The notes under the pieces: generated by a model
What the model saw: the letters and a program-made list of their open reading frames with translations, nothing else
What the model was told of the DNA's origin: nothing
Databases searched by the model: none
Made by a program: the position numbers and the translations under genes
Part shown: positions 20,306 to 28,685 of the stretch, piece after piece
Layout of the letters: each line of letters opens with the position of its first letter
Numbering within the stretch: position 1 is the first letter of the stretch
Assembly (NCBI RefSeq): GCF_900101105.1
Contig: NZ_FNGA01000001.1
Span: 930,001-994,000, forward strand
Length of the DNA stretch: 64,000 nt
Reading direction: 5' to 3'
Source: Maridesulfovibrio ferrireducens
Lineage (GTDB): Bacteria; Desulfobacterota; Desulfovibrionia; Desulfovibrionales; Desulfovibrionaceae

Positions 20306-20749
20306 ATGCGGCTGTTTTTTATAGCTATCGCAGTCACTTTCGGAGCTCTGGCTCCGACTCAGGCTGGAATAAACATGAAATTGCGAAATTTTGTGGGTGA
20401 TCCGGTACTGGCGGCAACTATCTCGTTTGCAGTCGGAACACTGACGCTGATAGCCTATTCTTTTCTTGCTAAAACACCGATTCCAGCTTTTGAGGCGACT
20501 TTAAAAGGGCCTTGGTGGATGTGGACCGGCGGGTTGATGGGGGCATTTTTTGTAGCCGCAGCGGTGATTGTTGCTCCTGTTCTCGGCGCTGGAACCATGA
20601 TGTGCTGGATGGTGGCAGGACAGATGGCCGCATCCATTTTTCTGGACCACTTCGGGCTCATAGGATATGCCGTCCGGGAAGCTTCTCCCATGAGAATTGC
20701 AGGTGTAGTTTTAGTTGTTACAGGTGCTGTGCTTATTGAAAAATTTTGA
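20306..20749 (+). CDS. DMT-family inner membrane protein, YdcZ type
   Basis: A 147-residue protein with about five membrane helices, of the half-size drug/metabolite transporter family YdcZ (DUF606). MRLFFIAIAVTFGALAPTQAGINMKL at the N-terminus and the GGLMGAFFVAAAVIVAP-like helix followed by a TMMCWMVAGQMAASIFLDHFG segment are characteristic. ATG 20306 with TTGGAG 7 nt upstream is preferred over the longer upstream frame, which runs through the tyrS terminator. The transported substrate is unknown. It may share a message with the UbiA-family gene after it. Confidence 0.85.
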   Translation: MRLFFIAIAVTFGALAPTQAGINMKLRNFVGDPVLAATISFAVGTLTLIAYSFLAKTPIPAFEATLKGPWWMWTGGLMGAFFVAAAVIVAPVLGAGTMMCWMVAGQMAASIFLDHFGLIGYAVREASPMRIAGVVLVVTGAVLIEKF

Positions 20750-20788
20750 TGAAGTATAAATCTCAGGTTGACTGATAAGGAGTTCGTT

Positions 20789-21673
20789 TTGATCGATTTA
20801 TTGCGCGATACTTTAAAATTGTTATGGGTAAATACTGTCATTGTCTGCCGTATGATTAAAATTGAGCATTCAATTTTCGCTCTGCCGTTTGCTTATATTG
20901 GTATTTTCCTTGCGGCAGATGGTTGGCCGGGAATTAAGCCTTTCTTTTTGCTGACAGTTGCAATGATTGCGGTCAGATCTTTTGCAATGGCATTCAATAG
21001 ACTGGTCGACATCAATATTGACAGTGAAAATCCCAGAACGCGCACCCGCCCTTTGGTTACAGGTGAACTTTCAACGTTTTTCACTTTTTGTTTTATTGCT
21101 GTTTGCGCTGTGATTTTTGTTGTTGCGTGTAAAAATATGAATGAGCTTTGTTATAAACTTTCTTATTTTGCTCTTGGTTGGTCAGCTTTTTATTCAATCA
21201 CCAAGCGGTTTACAAAGCTGTGTCATTTCGTGCTCGGATCTGTTCTGGGACTTGCTCCTCTTGCGGGATGGCTATGTGTTGATCCTCAGTTCACTTTGCC
21301 TGCAATTTTATTTTTCTTCGGAGTTGTTTTCTGGGTGGCAGGGTTTGATATCCTCTACGCAACTCAGGACAGAAAATTTGATAGAGGCCGCGGGTTGTTC
21401 TCAATTCCTGCTTCTCTCGGAATTAATAAGTCGCTCACTATTTCGACTTTCTGTCACGTAAACACCGGAATTTTCTTTTTGCTTGCTGGATTATCTGCCG
21501 GGTTGGGGTGGATCTATTTTACTACTACTGCTATCATTGCGGCGATTCTGGTGTACGAACATCAAGTCATATCTGCCGATGATATGAGCCGTGTGAATAT
21601 GGCTTTTTTTGCTCTTAACGGCGTTATCTCGGTGCTTTTATTTGTTGGGACTTTGTTTGATATTCTAATCTAG
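20789..21673 (+). CDS. ubiA: UbiA-family polyprenyltransferase
   Basis: An integral membrane prenyltransferase of 294 residues with about eight helices. The two aspartate-rich motifs are NRLVDINIDSENPRTRTR and YATQDRKFDRGRG. They bind magnesium-prenyl diphosphate. The enzyme would join a polyprenyl chain to an aromatic acid in menaquinone synthesis. Because Desulfovibrio relatives use the futalosine route, MqnP is a likely identity (inference); 4-hydroxybenzoate as substrate is less likely in an anaerobe. TTG 20789 is chosen since AAGGAG sits 6 nt upstream; a TTG at 20768 lacks a good site. Confidence 0.85.
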   Translation: MIDLLRDTLKLLWVNTVIVCRMIKIEHSIFALPFAYIGIFLAADGWPGIKPFFLLTVAMIAVRSFAMAFNRLVDINIDSENPRTRTRPLVTGELSTFFTFCFIAVCAVIFVVACKNMNELCYKLSYFALGWSAFYSITKRFTKLCHFVLGSVLGLAPLAGWLCVDPQFTLPAILFFFGVVFWVAGFDILYATQDRKFDRGRGLFSIPASLGINKSLTISTFCHVNTGIFFLLAGLSAGLGWIYFTTTAIIAAILVYEHQVISADDMSRVNMAFFALNGVISVLLFVGTLFDILI

Positions 21674-21688
21674 CACGAGGCTTAGTTT

Positions 21689-23008
21689 ATGGACATTTCT
21701 ACTTTCGAGAAGTTTTTAAGGGATGATTTAGTAAAATGGCTATTAGATTTAAAAGAATCTGTGGTAACGGATTTTTTTACATTTAATGGGGCTGAGGAAC
21801 TCATTTTAATTCCTCTGATCTTCTTGCTTGGCAGAATTTTCAATAAAAAAATTACTCCGAAAATCCAAACCGCTGTGGACGGACGATTCCCTCAGATTGT
21901 CCGCGAAAGCTTGTTTGTAAAGACGGCAATAAAACAGACATGGCTTTTGTTTACTGTCCTGCTTTTTAAACTCTCAGTTTATGTATTGTTTGCTAAGGAA
22001 TACAGGCCAGGATTATTGATAGTGGCCGGTTCATTAACAGCCGCTTGGGTTATTATAAAGATCGCCTCCAGTCTGGTTATGAATCAGTTCTGGGCTAGGT
22101 TTATTTCTGCGGCAGCATGGACAATGGCTGCTCTTAATGTATTCGGGGTGCTCGGTAAAACTGTAGCTTTTCTCGATACTGTCGGGTTTGTATACAATCA
22201 AAAGAATTTGTCCATACTTGTTCTTTTTAAAGGAATAATACTTCTTATTGCTTTGGTTCAGGTTGCAAGTTTTGTGAACAAAATTACTCAATCTAAGATT
22301 GAACAATCAAAAACTCTCTCACCTTCCTTACAAGTTCTTTTGTCAAAAGGGTCTAAATTAGGCCTTATGACTTTAGCGGTTTATCTGGGACTTAAAGGGA
22401 TCGGGGTCGACTTTACCGGGCTGACTATTTTCTCTGGAGCTGTCGGTGTCGGTGTCGGTTTCGGTTTGCAGAAGGTTATATCCAACCTTGTCTGTGGCGT
22501 GATTCTGTTGCTTGAGCGATCCATTAAGCCCGGCGACATTATTGAAGTCGGAAATGCCCGAGGTAAGATTAAGTCACTTAATGCCCGTTTTATCTCAATG
22601 GAGACCTTTGATAAGAAAGAGTATCTGATTCCGAATGATTCGCTCATAACAGGGCAGGTTATAAACTGGACTTACGGAGATAATTCCGTGAGGCTTAGAA
22701 TTCCTTTTGGAGTAGCTTACTCGTCTGATGTTCATGAGGCCATGAAGGCCAGCGTAGAAGCGGCTCGGACTGTGACCGGAGTTCTTAAGACTCCTGCTCC
22801 TGTATGTCGCATGACCGGGTACGGCGCCAGTTCTGTTGATTTTGAGCTGAGGATATGGATCAATGATCCTGAGAAGGGAACTGGCAGAGTTAAGTCGGAT
22901 ACGATGCTCGCCATATGGGATTCCTTTAAAGAGAAAGGTATTGAATTTCCTTTCCCTCAGCAGGATATTTATATCAAGAATCTTCCTCCGATGACGGAAG
23001 AAAGTTAA
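21689..23008 (+). CDS. MscS-family mechanosensitive ion channel
   Basis: A 439-residue membrane channel protein. Several N-terminal helices are followed by the MscS core: the Gly/Ala-rich pore helix GAVGVGVGFGLQKVISN near residue 255, then GVILLLERSIKPGDIIEVG and the beta domain with ISMETFDKKEYLIPND and TYGDNSVRL. It releases solutes upon osmotic downshift. Extra N-terminal helices make it longer than E. coli MscS (286) and closer to the YbdG/YnaI size class. It starts 15 nt after the ubiA stop, so the three genes from 20306 probably form one unit ending at a strong terminator. Confidence 0.9.
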   Translation: MDISTFEKFLRDDLVKWLLDLKESVVTDFFTFNGAEELILIPLIFLLGRIFNKKITPKIQTAVDGRFPQIVRESLFVKTAIKQTWLLFTVLLFKLSVYVLFAKEYRPGLLIVAGSLTAAWVIIKIASSLVMNQFWARFISAAAWTMAALNVFGVLGKTVAFLDTVGFVYNQKNLSILVLFKGIILLIALVQVASFVNKITQSKIEQSKTLSPSLQVLLSKGSKLGLMTLAVYLGLKGIGVDFTGLTIFSGAVGVGVGFGLQKVISNLVCGVILLLERSIKPGDIIEVGNARGKIKSLNARFISMETFDKKEYLIPNDSLITGQVINWTYGDNSVRLRIPFGVAYSSDVHEAMKASVEAARTVTGVLKTPAPVCRMTGYGASSVDFELRIWINDPEKGTGRVKSDTMLAIWDSFKEKGIEFPFPQQDIYIKNLPPMTEES

Positions 23009-23032
23009 TATCTGTTTTTATAATGTAAAATT

Positions 23033-23068
23033 AAAGCCCGCAATTATTTGAATTGCGGGCTTTTTCTT
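23033..23068. terminator. Terminator between the mscS-like and deacetylase genes
   Basis: A perfect 13-bp stem (23033-23045 with 23051-23063) with a 5-nt loop and a T-run. It serves the plus-strand operon; A residues on its left side allow use by the convergent operon too. Confidence 0.9.
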
Positions 23069-23116
23069 TGATCATTTGTTTTTGGCCATAATCCTAATGG
23101 TCGTGTTTTTATCTTT

Positions 23117-24436
23117 TCAAAATCCGTAGCGCATGTATTCTTTATCTTTGCGATTGATCATCTGCATGTAGCGGTATTTGCTCTTGATTTGTGCTTCTTC
23201 CAGCAAAGAATATCCGGTGTTCCGGCATTTATCACAGGCTCCGATGGGAATTTCAATCCCGAAGCCCATGGGGCCGTTTTCTTTTTGCGTTTCCACTTTC
23301 AATAAACCGCGACATTCGTCACAGAGTAATAATGATTCCGTCTGTGACTCTGTGAATCCTTCCGTGTCATAGAAAATGGTGCGGTGACGAACAGACCAGT
23401 TGCCGTTGATAATGCCTTCGTTGCTTTCTTTGGGCGGGTTGAAATAAATATCCGGGATACTATCACAAAGCATTCCAATATATTTCATTACATCATCGGG
23501 TTCTTTTAGCGTAATAGGGTTCCAGCCCGGTTCACGAACATGGGAGTAATCAACTCCCGCCATTGCAAGGCTGATTCCCAGATTGACATAGGGCAATGCT
23601 CCTTGAATGGCATATCCGCCTTCCAGTACAGCAATGTCGGGCTTCAGCATCGAGTTCAGTGCGGCATAGCCCTGTGCGGAAAAATTCATATTGGTGATCG
23701 GGTCGGTGAAATGATTGTCCTGCCCTGCGGAGTTTATGATTAGGTCCGGCTTAAAGTCATCCAGTATGGGCATGACTATTTTTTCCATGACCATCATAAA
23801 TCCGGCATCGGAGGTTCCGGGCGGCAGAGGGATGTTGATAGTGCGTCCCAGTGCTTTAGGGCCGCCTGCATCCTTTGGAAAGCCGGTGCCCGGATAAAGT
23901 GTTCGTCCGTCCTGATGCATAGATATGAACAGAGTGTCAGGATCGTGCCAGTAGACATCCTGTGTGCCGTCGCCATGATGACAGTCGGTATCTACAATGG
24001 CTATGCGCTTAGGGCCGTATTTTTCGCGGATGTGTTCACACATAATCGCTTCAATGTTGATAGCGCAAAATCCGCGTGAGCCTTGGACTGTTTTCATTGC
24101 ATGATGTCCGGGAGGACGTACTAATGCAAAGGCGCGGTCTCTTTCTCCCTGCATAACAAGTTCGGCGGCTTTGATGGCTCCGCCTGCTGAAATATAGTGA
24201 GAACGGGTGGCTATGGCTTCGGCTTCAGGAAAGCAGAAGTGAACCCTTTCGATGTCGACTGTTTCTGCTACTTCGGGCTTATATTCGCGGATTCCTTCAA
24301 TATCAAAAAGTCCCTCTTCACGCAGTTGGTCCTGAGTATAGAGGAGGCGTTCTTCTCTTTCCGGGTGAGTCGGCGAGATTGCCCAGTCAAATGCAGGGAA
24401 AAATATGATTCCCAGACTGTTTTCAGCCTTGAGCAT
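23117..24436 (-). CDS. Histone-deacetylase-family amidohydrolase with C-terminal zinc ribbon
   Basis: A 439-residue zinc amidohydrolase of the histone deacetylase/acetylpolyamine amidohydrolase/AcuC superfamily. The active site is complete: RPPGHH with H111 and H112, D151 and H153 in DTDCHHGDG, D240 in SAGQD, and Y275 in LEGGY. After about residue 320 the enzyme fold ends and an extra tail follows with C372-x2-C375 and C401-x2-C404, a probable zinc ribbon not found in standard bacterial members. CGGAG precedes the ATG. It begins 12 nt after the hydantoinase-like gene, so both are one operon. The substrate (acetyl-lysine, acetylpolyamine or another amide) is unknown. Confidence 0.88.
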   Translation of the reverse strand: MLKAENSLGIIFFPAFDWAISPTHPEREERLLYTQDQLREEGLFDIEGIREYKPEVAETVDIERVHFCFPEAEAIATRSHYISAGGAIKAAELVMQGERDRAFALVRPPGHHAMKTVQGSRGFCAINIEAIMCEHIREKYGPKRIAIVDTDCHHGDGTQDVYWHDPDTLFISMHQDGRTLYPGTGFPKDAGGPKALGRTINIPLPPGTSDAGFMMVMEKIVMPILDDFKPDLIINSAGQDNHFTDPITNMNFSAQGYAALNSMLKPDIAVLEGGYAIQGALPYVNLGISLAMAGVDYSHVREPGWNPITLKEPDDVMKYIGMLCDSIPDIYFNPPKESNEGIINGNWSVRHRTIFYDTEGFTESQTESLLLCDECRGLLKVETQKENGPMGFGIEIPIGACDKCRNTGYSLLEEAQIKSKYRYMQMINRKDKEYMRYGF

Positions 24437-24448
24437 AAAAACTCCGTT

Positions 24449-26113
24449 TTATGAATATGTCCGGACCACGCCGGGTTTGATTTGACATTTAACTCTGATA
24501 TTCCTGCCCACAGTGGTAGATCCGTTCATCATATTAAAAGAGGAAGACGATGTTATGAGCGCATTGGCCCCGTCTGCGGCAACGCTCATTTCGCCAAGAT
24601 GGGCGAGCAGGTGGTTCATGGCGTCTTTTTCCGCGTTTTCAAGTTTGTAGTTGCGGGGAACATTTTCTCTGTAGCCAAGTGAGGGGATGAACATTACGCC
24701 GCGTTCAGTGTCGGCAAAAAGTTCAATCTCGGTGGTGGTTCGAGTCAAAGCCGCGCCGATTGCATTTGCTACATCGTAGTTTTCCGGCACTTCCGTAGAA
24801 AGCCGGAACTTGCGGAAAATATCCATTTTCATGGCTTTGGCTGGGCCGCCCATCATATAAATTTTACGTGGAACTATGCGTCTGTTTTCAAGCAGTTCAT
24901 GAATGGTATAAACTGGTTGCTGATTAATTTCTTCCACAAGTTCACGGGTTGAATCGTGAATTTTATTAATGGCGTTTTCAATTGCTTTATCAGCCAGTTC
25001 TTCAGGATCTATGTCCATTTTAGAGGCAAAAGCCGCAAATCCTGCTTTGGATTTGCCGATATCTCCGCAGTCGCATGAATCTTTCCAGATAAGAGCGTCT
25101 GTGAGAGTCGGGGTTTTTCCTCCGAAAGCAATAGAAGGTCCGAGTCTTGTCGGTCCAACTCTGATAATCCCCTCAAGAATCGAAATAGCGGAGTCTCCTC
25201 CGACCCCGATGGAATGAACTTTTAGTGCGCGCACCAGTGTCGGGTAGGAGCCGATGTTGATTCCTTCCTGTTCGATAAGGGGCGTGCCGCCGACAAAGAT
25301 GGCAATGTCAGTTGTTGTTCCGCCGATATCGTAGATGATGGAGTCGTGGGTGATTTTGCAAAGAGCTATAATGCCCATTACACTCGCGGCCGGGCCGGAA
25401 AAAATAGATTGAACCGGAACTTTTCTGGATAAAGGCAGCGGCATTGTTCCGCCGTCAGCTTTAAGGATGTTGACCTTTATGTGCCCCAGTCCCATTTCCT
25501 CAAGTGTGCCAGAAATAGCGTCTGCAAAATTGTTGAAAATTCGCCAGACAGCGCAGTTATAGAAGGCTGTTGCAATGCGTCTGGGGAAATTTAAGCGCCC
25601 TGTAATCTGGTGTCCGAGGGTTATAAAATCAGCGTTGTCACCCACGGCAAGTTCTATTGCTTTTTCGTGAGAAGGGTTGCGCGGAGAAAATTTTGTAACT
25701 GCTGCGTAAACCTTGACGCCGGACTTACGGCAGGAGGAAATAGCTTCTTCGAGAGCAAGGTTGTTCAGTTGTTTGGTTTCTGAGCCGCGGTGATCAAGCG
25801 ATCCGGGGATCACATGAAAATCTTTGCAGGTCATAAAAGAATGCGGGTCGAGTCCGGGGCCTGCCGAAACAATCACTCCGACATCTTCAAACTTCCCTTC
25901 AACAATGGCGTTTGTAGAAAGGGTCGTACTTAGATTGAGCTGTTTGATGCGTGCCGGGTCGGTTTGGCGGACAATTTCACCTAGCGCATTTTTGATAGAA
26001 GAGAGGAGGTCGTCATGGTTAGTTGCGACTTTAACCTGAGCTTCTATACGGTCCGGGCCTAAAGCCACTGCATCAGTATGAGTTCCGCCGACGTCTATTC
26101 CAAGAAGGAGCAT
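24449..26113 (-). CDS. Hydantoinase/oxoprolinase-family protein (HyuA type)
   Basis: A 554-residue member of the ATP-dependent hydantoinase/5-oxoprolinase A family. The ASKHA nucleotide motifs are visible: LGIDVGGTHTDAVALG at the N-terminus, YDIGGTTTDIAIF in the middle, and MMGGPAKAMK near residue 425. The family opens cyclic amides using ATP, often with a separate B subunit; no hyuB lies nearby. This is a compact form, shorter than stand-alone oxoprolinases (about 1280) and HyuA of about 700. It is the first gene of an operon with the deacetylase-like enzyme, which suggests consecutive amide-bond steps on one compound (inference). Confidence 0.87.
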   Translation of the reverse strand: MLLLGIDVGGTHTDAVALGPDRIEAQVKVATNHDDLLSSIKNALGEIVRQTDPARIKQLNLSTTLSTNAIVEGKFEDVGVIVSAGPGLDPHSFMTCKDFHVIPGSLDHRGSETKQLNNLALEEAISSCRKSGVKVYAAVTKFSPRNPSHEKAIELAVGDNADFITLGHQITGRLNFPRRIATAFYNCAVWRIFNNFADAISGTLEEMGLGHIKVNILKADGGTMPLPLSRKVPVQSIFSGPAASVMGIIALCKITHDSIIYDIGGTTTDIAIFVGGTPLIEQEGINIGSYPTLVRALKVHSIGVGGDSAISILEGIIRVGPTRLGPSIAFGGKTPTLTDALIWKDSCDCGDIGKSKAGFAAFASKMDIDPEELADKAIENAINKIHDSTRELVEEINQQPVYTIHELLENRRIVPRKIYMMGGPAKAMKMDIFRKFRLSTEVPENYDVANAIGAALTRTTTEIELFADTERGVMFIPSLGYRENVPRNYKLENAEKDAMNHLLAHLGEMSVAADGANALITSSSSFNMMNGSTTVGRNIRVKCQIKPGVVRTYS

Positions 26114-26356
26114 TTGATAAATCCTTGAAGTGGGAATTCACCCATGAAGAAGTATGGGAAGCTTATAATCTGTCATTACAATAGGTTTTAACCCGACATG
26201 CCAGCGCATTCACAGGGCGAAGATGGCTGGATTTCAGGAATTTTAATCAAGAGTAATAATAGCACCCCCGCGACTGAGCCGTCCAGAGGTTTTACTGTAA
26301 GTGGTATGAACCTTCACGTAAGCGGCGTTATACTTTGATCGGGATGAATCTCAGGC

Positions 26357-27907
26357 TTACTGATCGATATTTTTAGTAATGCCGAGCTTCTTCATGCGCG
26401 AATCAAATGTAGAGCGATTGAGATTGGCGGCTCGTGCAGCCTGACTGACGTTCCATTTATGTTTTTCTAAAAGTTTCAGGACATATGTTGATTCAAGTTC
26501 AGTCCATGTAAGCACAGAAATGTCCATTGCAGGGGTCTCCTTGCTGCTGGAGCGAAGAGCGGAACCTCGTTTCTGAGTCAGGGTGCTTATTGAGGGGGTA
26601 GTCACGGGAGAAGCAATGTGAGGGGGCAGGTCTGCCAGTTGAATAGTGTCTCCGGGAACCATGGCCTGAAATTGTTTAACTGCGTTTTCCAGTTCTCGAA
26701 TGTTGCCCGGCCATTTATGACTTTTCATGGCGGTCCTAGCTTCAGGGGTTAATTTTTTAGGCAGCATGTGGCTGAAGGAAGCTTCTCTGGTTAAGAAGTA
26801 TTCGGTCAGCAGGGGAATGTCTTCTTGTCTTTCGTTTAGGTTGGGGAGCTTCAGAGGTAAAACATTCAATCGGTAATAAAGATCTTCTCTGAACCGTCCA
26901 GAGCGTACTTCTTCTTCCAGTTTACGGTTCGTTGCTGAAATTATGCGAACATTTACCTTGCGGGTGCGAGTTCCTCCGAGTGGTTTTATTTCATTTTCCT
27001 GAAGAACTCTAAGGACTTTTGCCTGAAGATTGATGTCCATATCTCCGATTTCATCAAGGAAAACAGTTCCTTCGTCTGCTGCTTCAAAAAGCCCTAACTT
27101 GTTTGCAGTAGCTCCGGTGAAAGCTCCTTTTACATATCCGAACAATTCACTTTCAAGAAGGTTCTCCGGTATCGCGCTACAGTTCTGGGTTAAAAAAGGT
27201 TTATCAGCCCGTCCGCTTTGGGCATGGATTTCTTGGGCGAAAAGTTCCTTACCTGTTCCGGATTCCCCGGAAATAAGGACCGGATAGTTTGTTGCGGCGT
27301 AATTTTTAACAAGCTTAAGAGCTTTATTGACTGAGGCGCTTTTGCCCACAATAGAGTTTTTTTCTCTCAGGCAGCTTAAAGTCCTGCTGAGTTGTGCGTA
27401 TTTGCGCTGTTGTGTTTGAAATTCTAAAGAATTGCGCAGGGCTATAGACCCTATATCTACAACATCTTGAAGCATTGTGAGATATTCAGGATTCAGGTTT
27501 AAGTGATCTCCGTCCGAACTGGTATCAATGACCTGAACCGCTCCGTAGACTTCTTTGCCTTTAAGTAGAAGCGGAAAGCATAATATATGTTTACTTTTCA
27601 CTTTAAAATTATGTTCAAACTGGCTGTTGTGTCTGGTATCTGCTCCAGCTTCAGCGATAGTCATTTTGCCGTTTTGAATGACCCACCCTACAATGCTTTT
27701 TTTGTTAGGATTAAGCTTGATACCTTTAAGTTCTTCACTTTGATGGCCTAGAGCTTCAACACATTCATACATGTTGTCCCGTTCAATCCAAAGCGAACCC
27801 CGCTCAACATTTTGTAGTTTCAAAAGTAGGTTGAGAATGGTTTTCTGTAATTTTTCAGGGTCCAGTTCTTGCGATAATTCTTTGTAGTCGTCGATTGAAA
27901 TGGTCAT
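26357..27907 (-). CDS. Sigma-54-dependent transcriptional activator with GAF domain
   Basis: A 516-residue enhancer-binding protein. Domains: N-terminal GAF sensor (about 15-165), AAA+ ATPase (about 183-410) with Walker A GESGTGKE (214-221), the sigma-54 contact loop GAFTGA (261-266) and Walker B VFLDEI (282-287), then a Fis-type helix-turn-helix (about 485-512, SQAARAANLNRSTFDSRMKKLG). It lacks a receiver domain, so a small molecule sensed by GAF probably controls it. It diverges from a sigma-54 promoter at 28073 and lies upstream of the hydantoinase operon, giving two candidate targets; the divergent promoter is the better supported. Confidence 0.93.
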   Translation of the reverse strand: MTISIDDYKELSQELDPEKLQKTILNLLLKLQNVERGSLWIERDNMYECVEALGHQSEELKGIKLNPNKKSIVGWVIQNGKMTIAEAGADTRHNSQFEHNFKVKSKHILCFPLLLKGKEVYGAVQVIDTSSDGDHLNLNPEYLTMLQDVVDIGSIALRNSLEFQTQQRKYAQLSRTLSCLREKNSIVGKSASVNKALKLVKNYAATNYPVLISGESGTGKELFAQEIHAQSGRADKPFLTQNCSAIPENLLESELFGYVKGAFTGATANKLGLFEAADEGTVFLDEIGDMDINLQAKVLRVLQENEIKPLGGTRTRKVNVRIISATNRKLEEEVRSGRFREDLYYRLNVLPLKLPNLNERQEDIPLLTEYFLTREASFSHMLPKKLTPEARTAMKSHKWPGNIRELENAVKQFQAMVPGDTIQLADLPPHIASPVTTPSISTLTQKRGSALRSSSKETPAMDISVLTWTELESTYVLKLLEKHKWNVSQAARAANLNRSTFDSRMKKLGITKNIDQ

Positions 27908-28072
27908 TTGTTTTTTTCTTTTGTCGTGTTTGTGTTATTTGGGTTTTTTTATGATATATCGTAAAGTTAATGAATTATCAAGGTTTGAAAAGAAGGAGAT
28001 GGGATAGTTTTAAAATAACAAGAACGGTGGCCTGTATAGTGTGGCGCTCTTTTTAACGTAAATATCAAGTTT
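27908..28072. other. Activator-proximal gap with probable upstream activator sites
   Basis: No gene is seen. The segment contains the activator's own promoter on the minus strand and should hold the enhancer sites for the sigma-54 promoter that follows. An ATGATATATCGT near-palindrome at about 27950 and a GTGGCCTGTATAGTGTGGCGC stretch at 28027 are the only visible symmetric candidates; neither is conclusive. Confidence 0.4.
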
Positions 28073-28088
28073 TGGCATGGATGGTGCT
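28073..28088 (+). promoter_or_regulatory. Sigma-54 (-24/-12) promoter before the 77-residue gene
   Basis: TGGCATGGATGGTGCT has the obligatory GG (28074-28075) and GC (28086-28087) with correct 12-nt phasing to the consensus TGGCACG-N4-TTGC. It closely resembles the amtB promoter in this window. Transcription should start near 28099-28101 and run into a structured leader and the small gene at 28229. It is divergent from a sigma-54 activator gene. Confidence 0.75.
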
Positions 28089-28119
28089 TTAAGGAAGTTA
28101 GCTTGTTAGTCAAGTATGG

Positions 28120-28166
28120 ACCGGGGGACCCACTCCACCTCCCCGACCCCTTCGGGTCTCCCCGGT
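28120..28166 (+). promoter_or_regulatory. GC-rich leader hairpin with C-rich loop
   Basis: ACCGGGGGACCC (28120-28131) pairs with GGGTCTCCCCGGT (28154-28166) with a single bulge. The loop carries CTCCACCTCCCC, which includes CACCTCC, the anti-Shine-Dalgarno sequence. An inner GACCC-CTTC-GGGTC hairpin is an alternative fold. No T-run follows, so it is probably not a terminator. It lies just after the predicted sigma-54 transcription start. Confidence 0.6.
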
Positions 28167-28228
28167 TCACAATCCTCTTAAGATAATCCGGTTGAGTTGT
28201 TCAGTATATAAGATGGAGTGATTTTTTC

Positions 28229-28462
28229 ATGAATAATATTGAAAGCCTGCTTACAGTTCACAGGCAAGATATGGAACTGCTTCGAGGCGAATCCCGTCAG
28301 GCCAGATCTCTCAGAACAATAAAAGACCGCGAAATGAATAGAGAATTTAAGGCTCTCCGGTCAAAGATTGCAGCGGAAATGCCTAAGTCTGTGACTGCTT
28401 CTTTTATACTTCGCGGGCCTGTCACATTTATGCTTACTCTTCTGGCTGTACTTAGTTTTTAA
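28229..28462 (+). CDS. Small protein with charged helix and C-terminal membrane segment, unknown function
   Basis: I do not recognise this 77-residue product. Residues 1-52 are highly charged and predicted helical (many R, E and K), and residues 58-77 (FILRGPVTFMLTLLAVLSF region) are hydrophobic, so it looks like a tail-anchored inner-membrane protein. GATGGAGTG precedes ATG 28229, a usable ribosome site. It follows a sigma-54 promoter by about 130 nt and is followed within 22 nt by a folded RNA. This context, divergent from a GAF-type sigma-54 activator, suggests an inducible small membrane protein. Confidence 0.65.
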   Translation: MNNIESLLTVHRQDMELLRGESRQARSLRTIKDREMNREFKALRSKIAAEMPKSVTASFILRGPVTFMLTLLAVLSF

Positions 28463-28483
28463 TTCGAAAAGTTAGGGTTTCCC

Positions 28484-28588
28484 AAAAAGGCTCGATAGCT
28501 AAGTTGTTTCAAGGTGGGCAGTACCTTGCGTACAGGATGTAAGCTCGGGTTATGCCCGTGTTATTACTCCTGGCCCTCGAGTCTTTTT
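28484..28588 (+). ncRNA. Candidate structured RNA / complex terminator, about 105 nt
   Basis: A closing stem of 12 bp (28484-28495 with 28577-28588, one G-U pair) brackets two internal hairpins: CAAGGT/ACCTTG (28510-28515 with 28523-28528), and CAGGA/TCCTG (28533-28537 with 28568-28572) around CGGG/CCCG (28546-28549 with 28555-28558). The 3' arm ends in five T, so the closing stem could also work as a terminator, in both directions because the 5' arm starts with five A. I do not recognise it as a known riboswitch or sRNA family. It may be released as a small RNA from the 28229 message. Confidence 0.55.
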
Positions 28589-28685
28589 GAGTAGTTCTAA
28601 TTTATTCGTTATTTTAAATTTTTATGTCCAGTCTTGTTTTATCCTGTCTCGTCTTTTCTATTTGTCTTTACCCTTCTTTATATGA

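Noticed and set aside
26114-26356. Possible sigma-54 promoter before the hydantoinase operon (ATGCCA near 26198)
   Set aside because: On the minus strand the -24-like part lacks a GC at the -12 position, so it fails the basic requirement.
27967-28170. Minus-strand frame over the sigma-54 promoter region
   Set aside because: It overlaps the leader hairpin and promoter, has no ribosome site, and the peptide has no family character.
28484-28588. Known riboswitch (cyclic-di-GMP, cobalamin, glycine, ZTP) or SRP RNA identity
   Set aside because: The conserved core bases of these families are absent, and the downstream gene is on the opposite strand.
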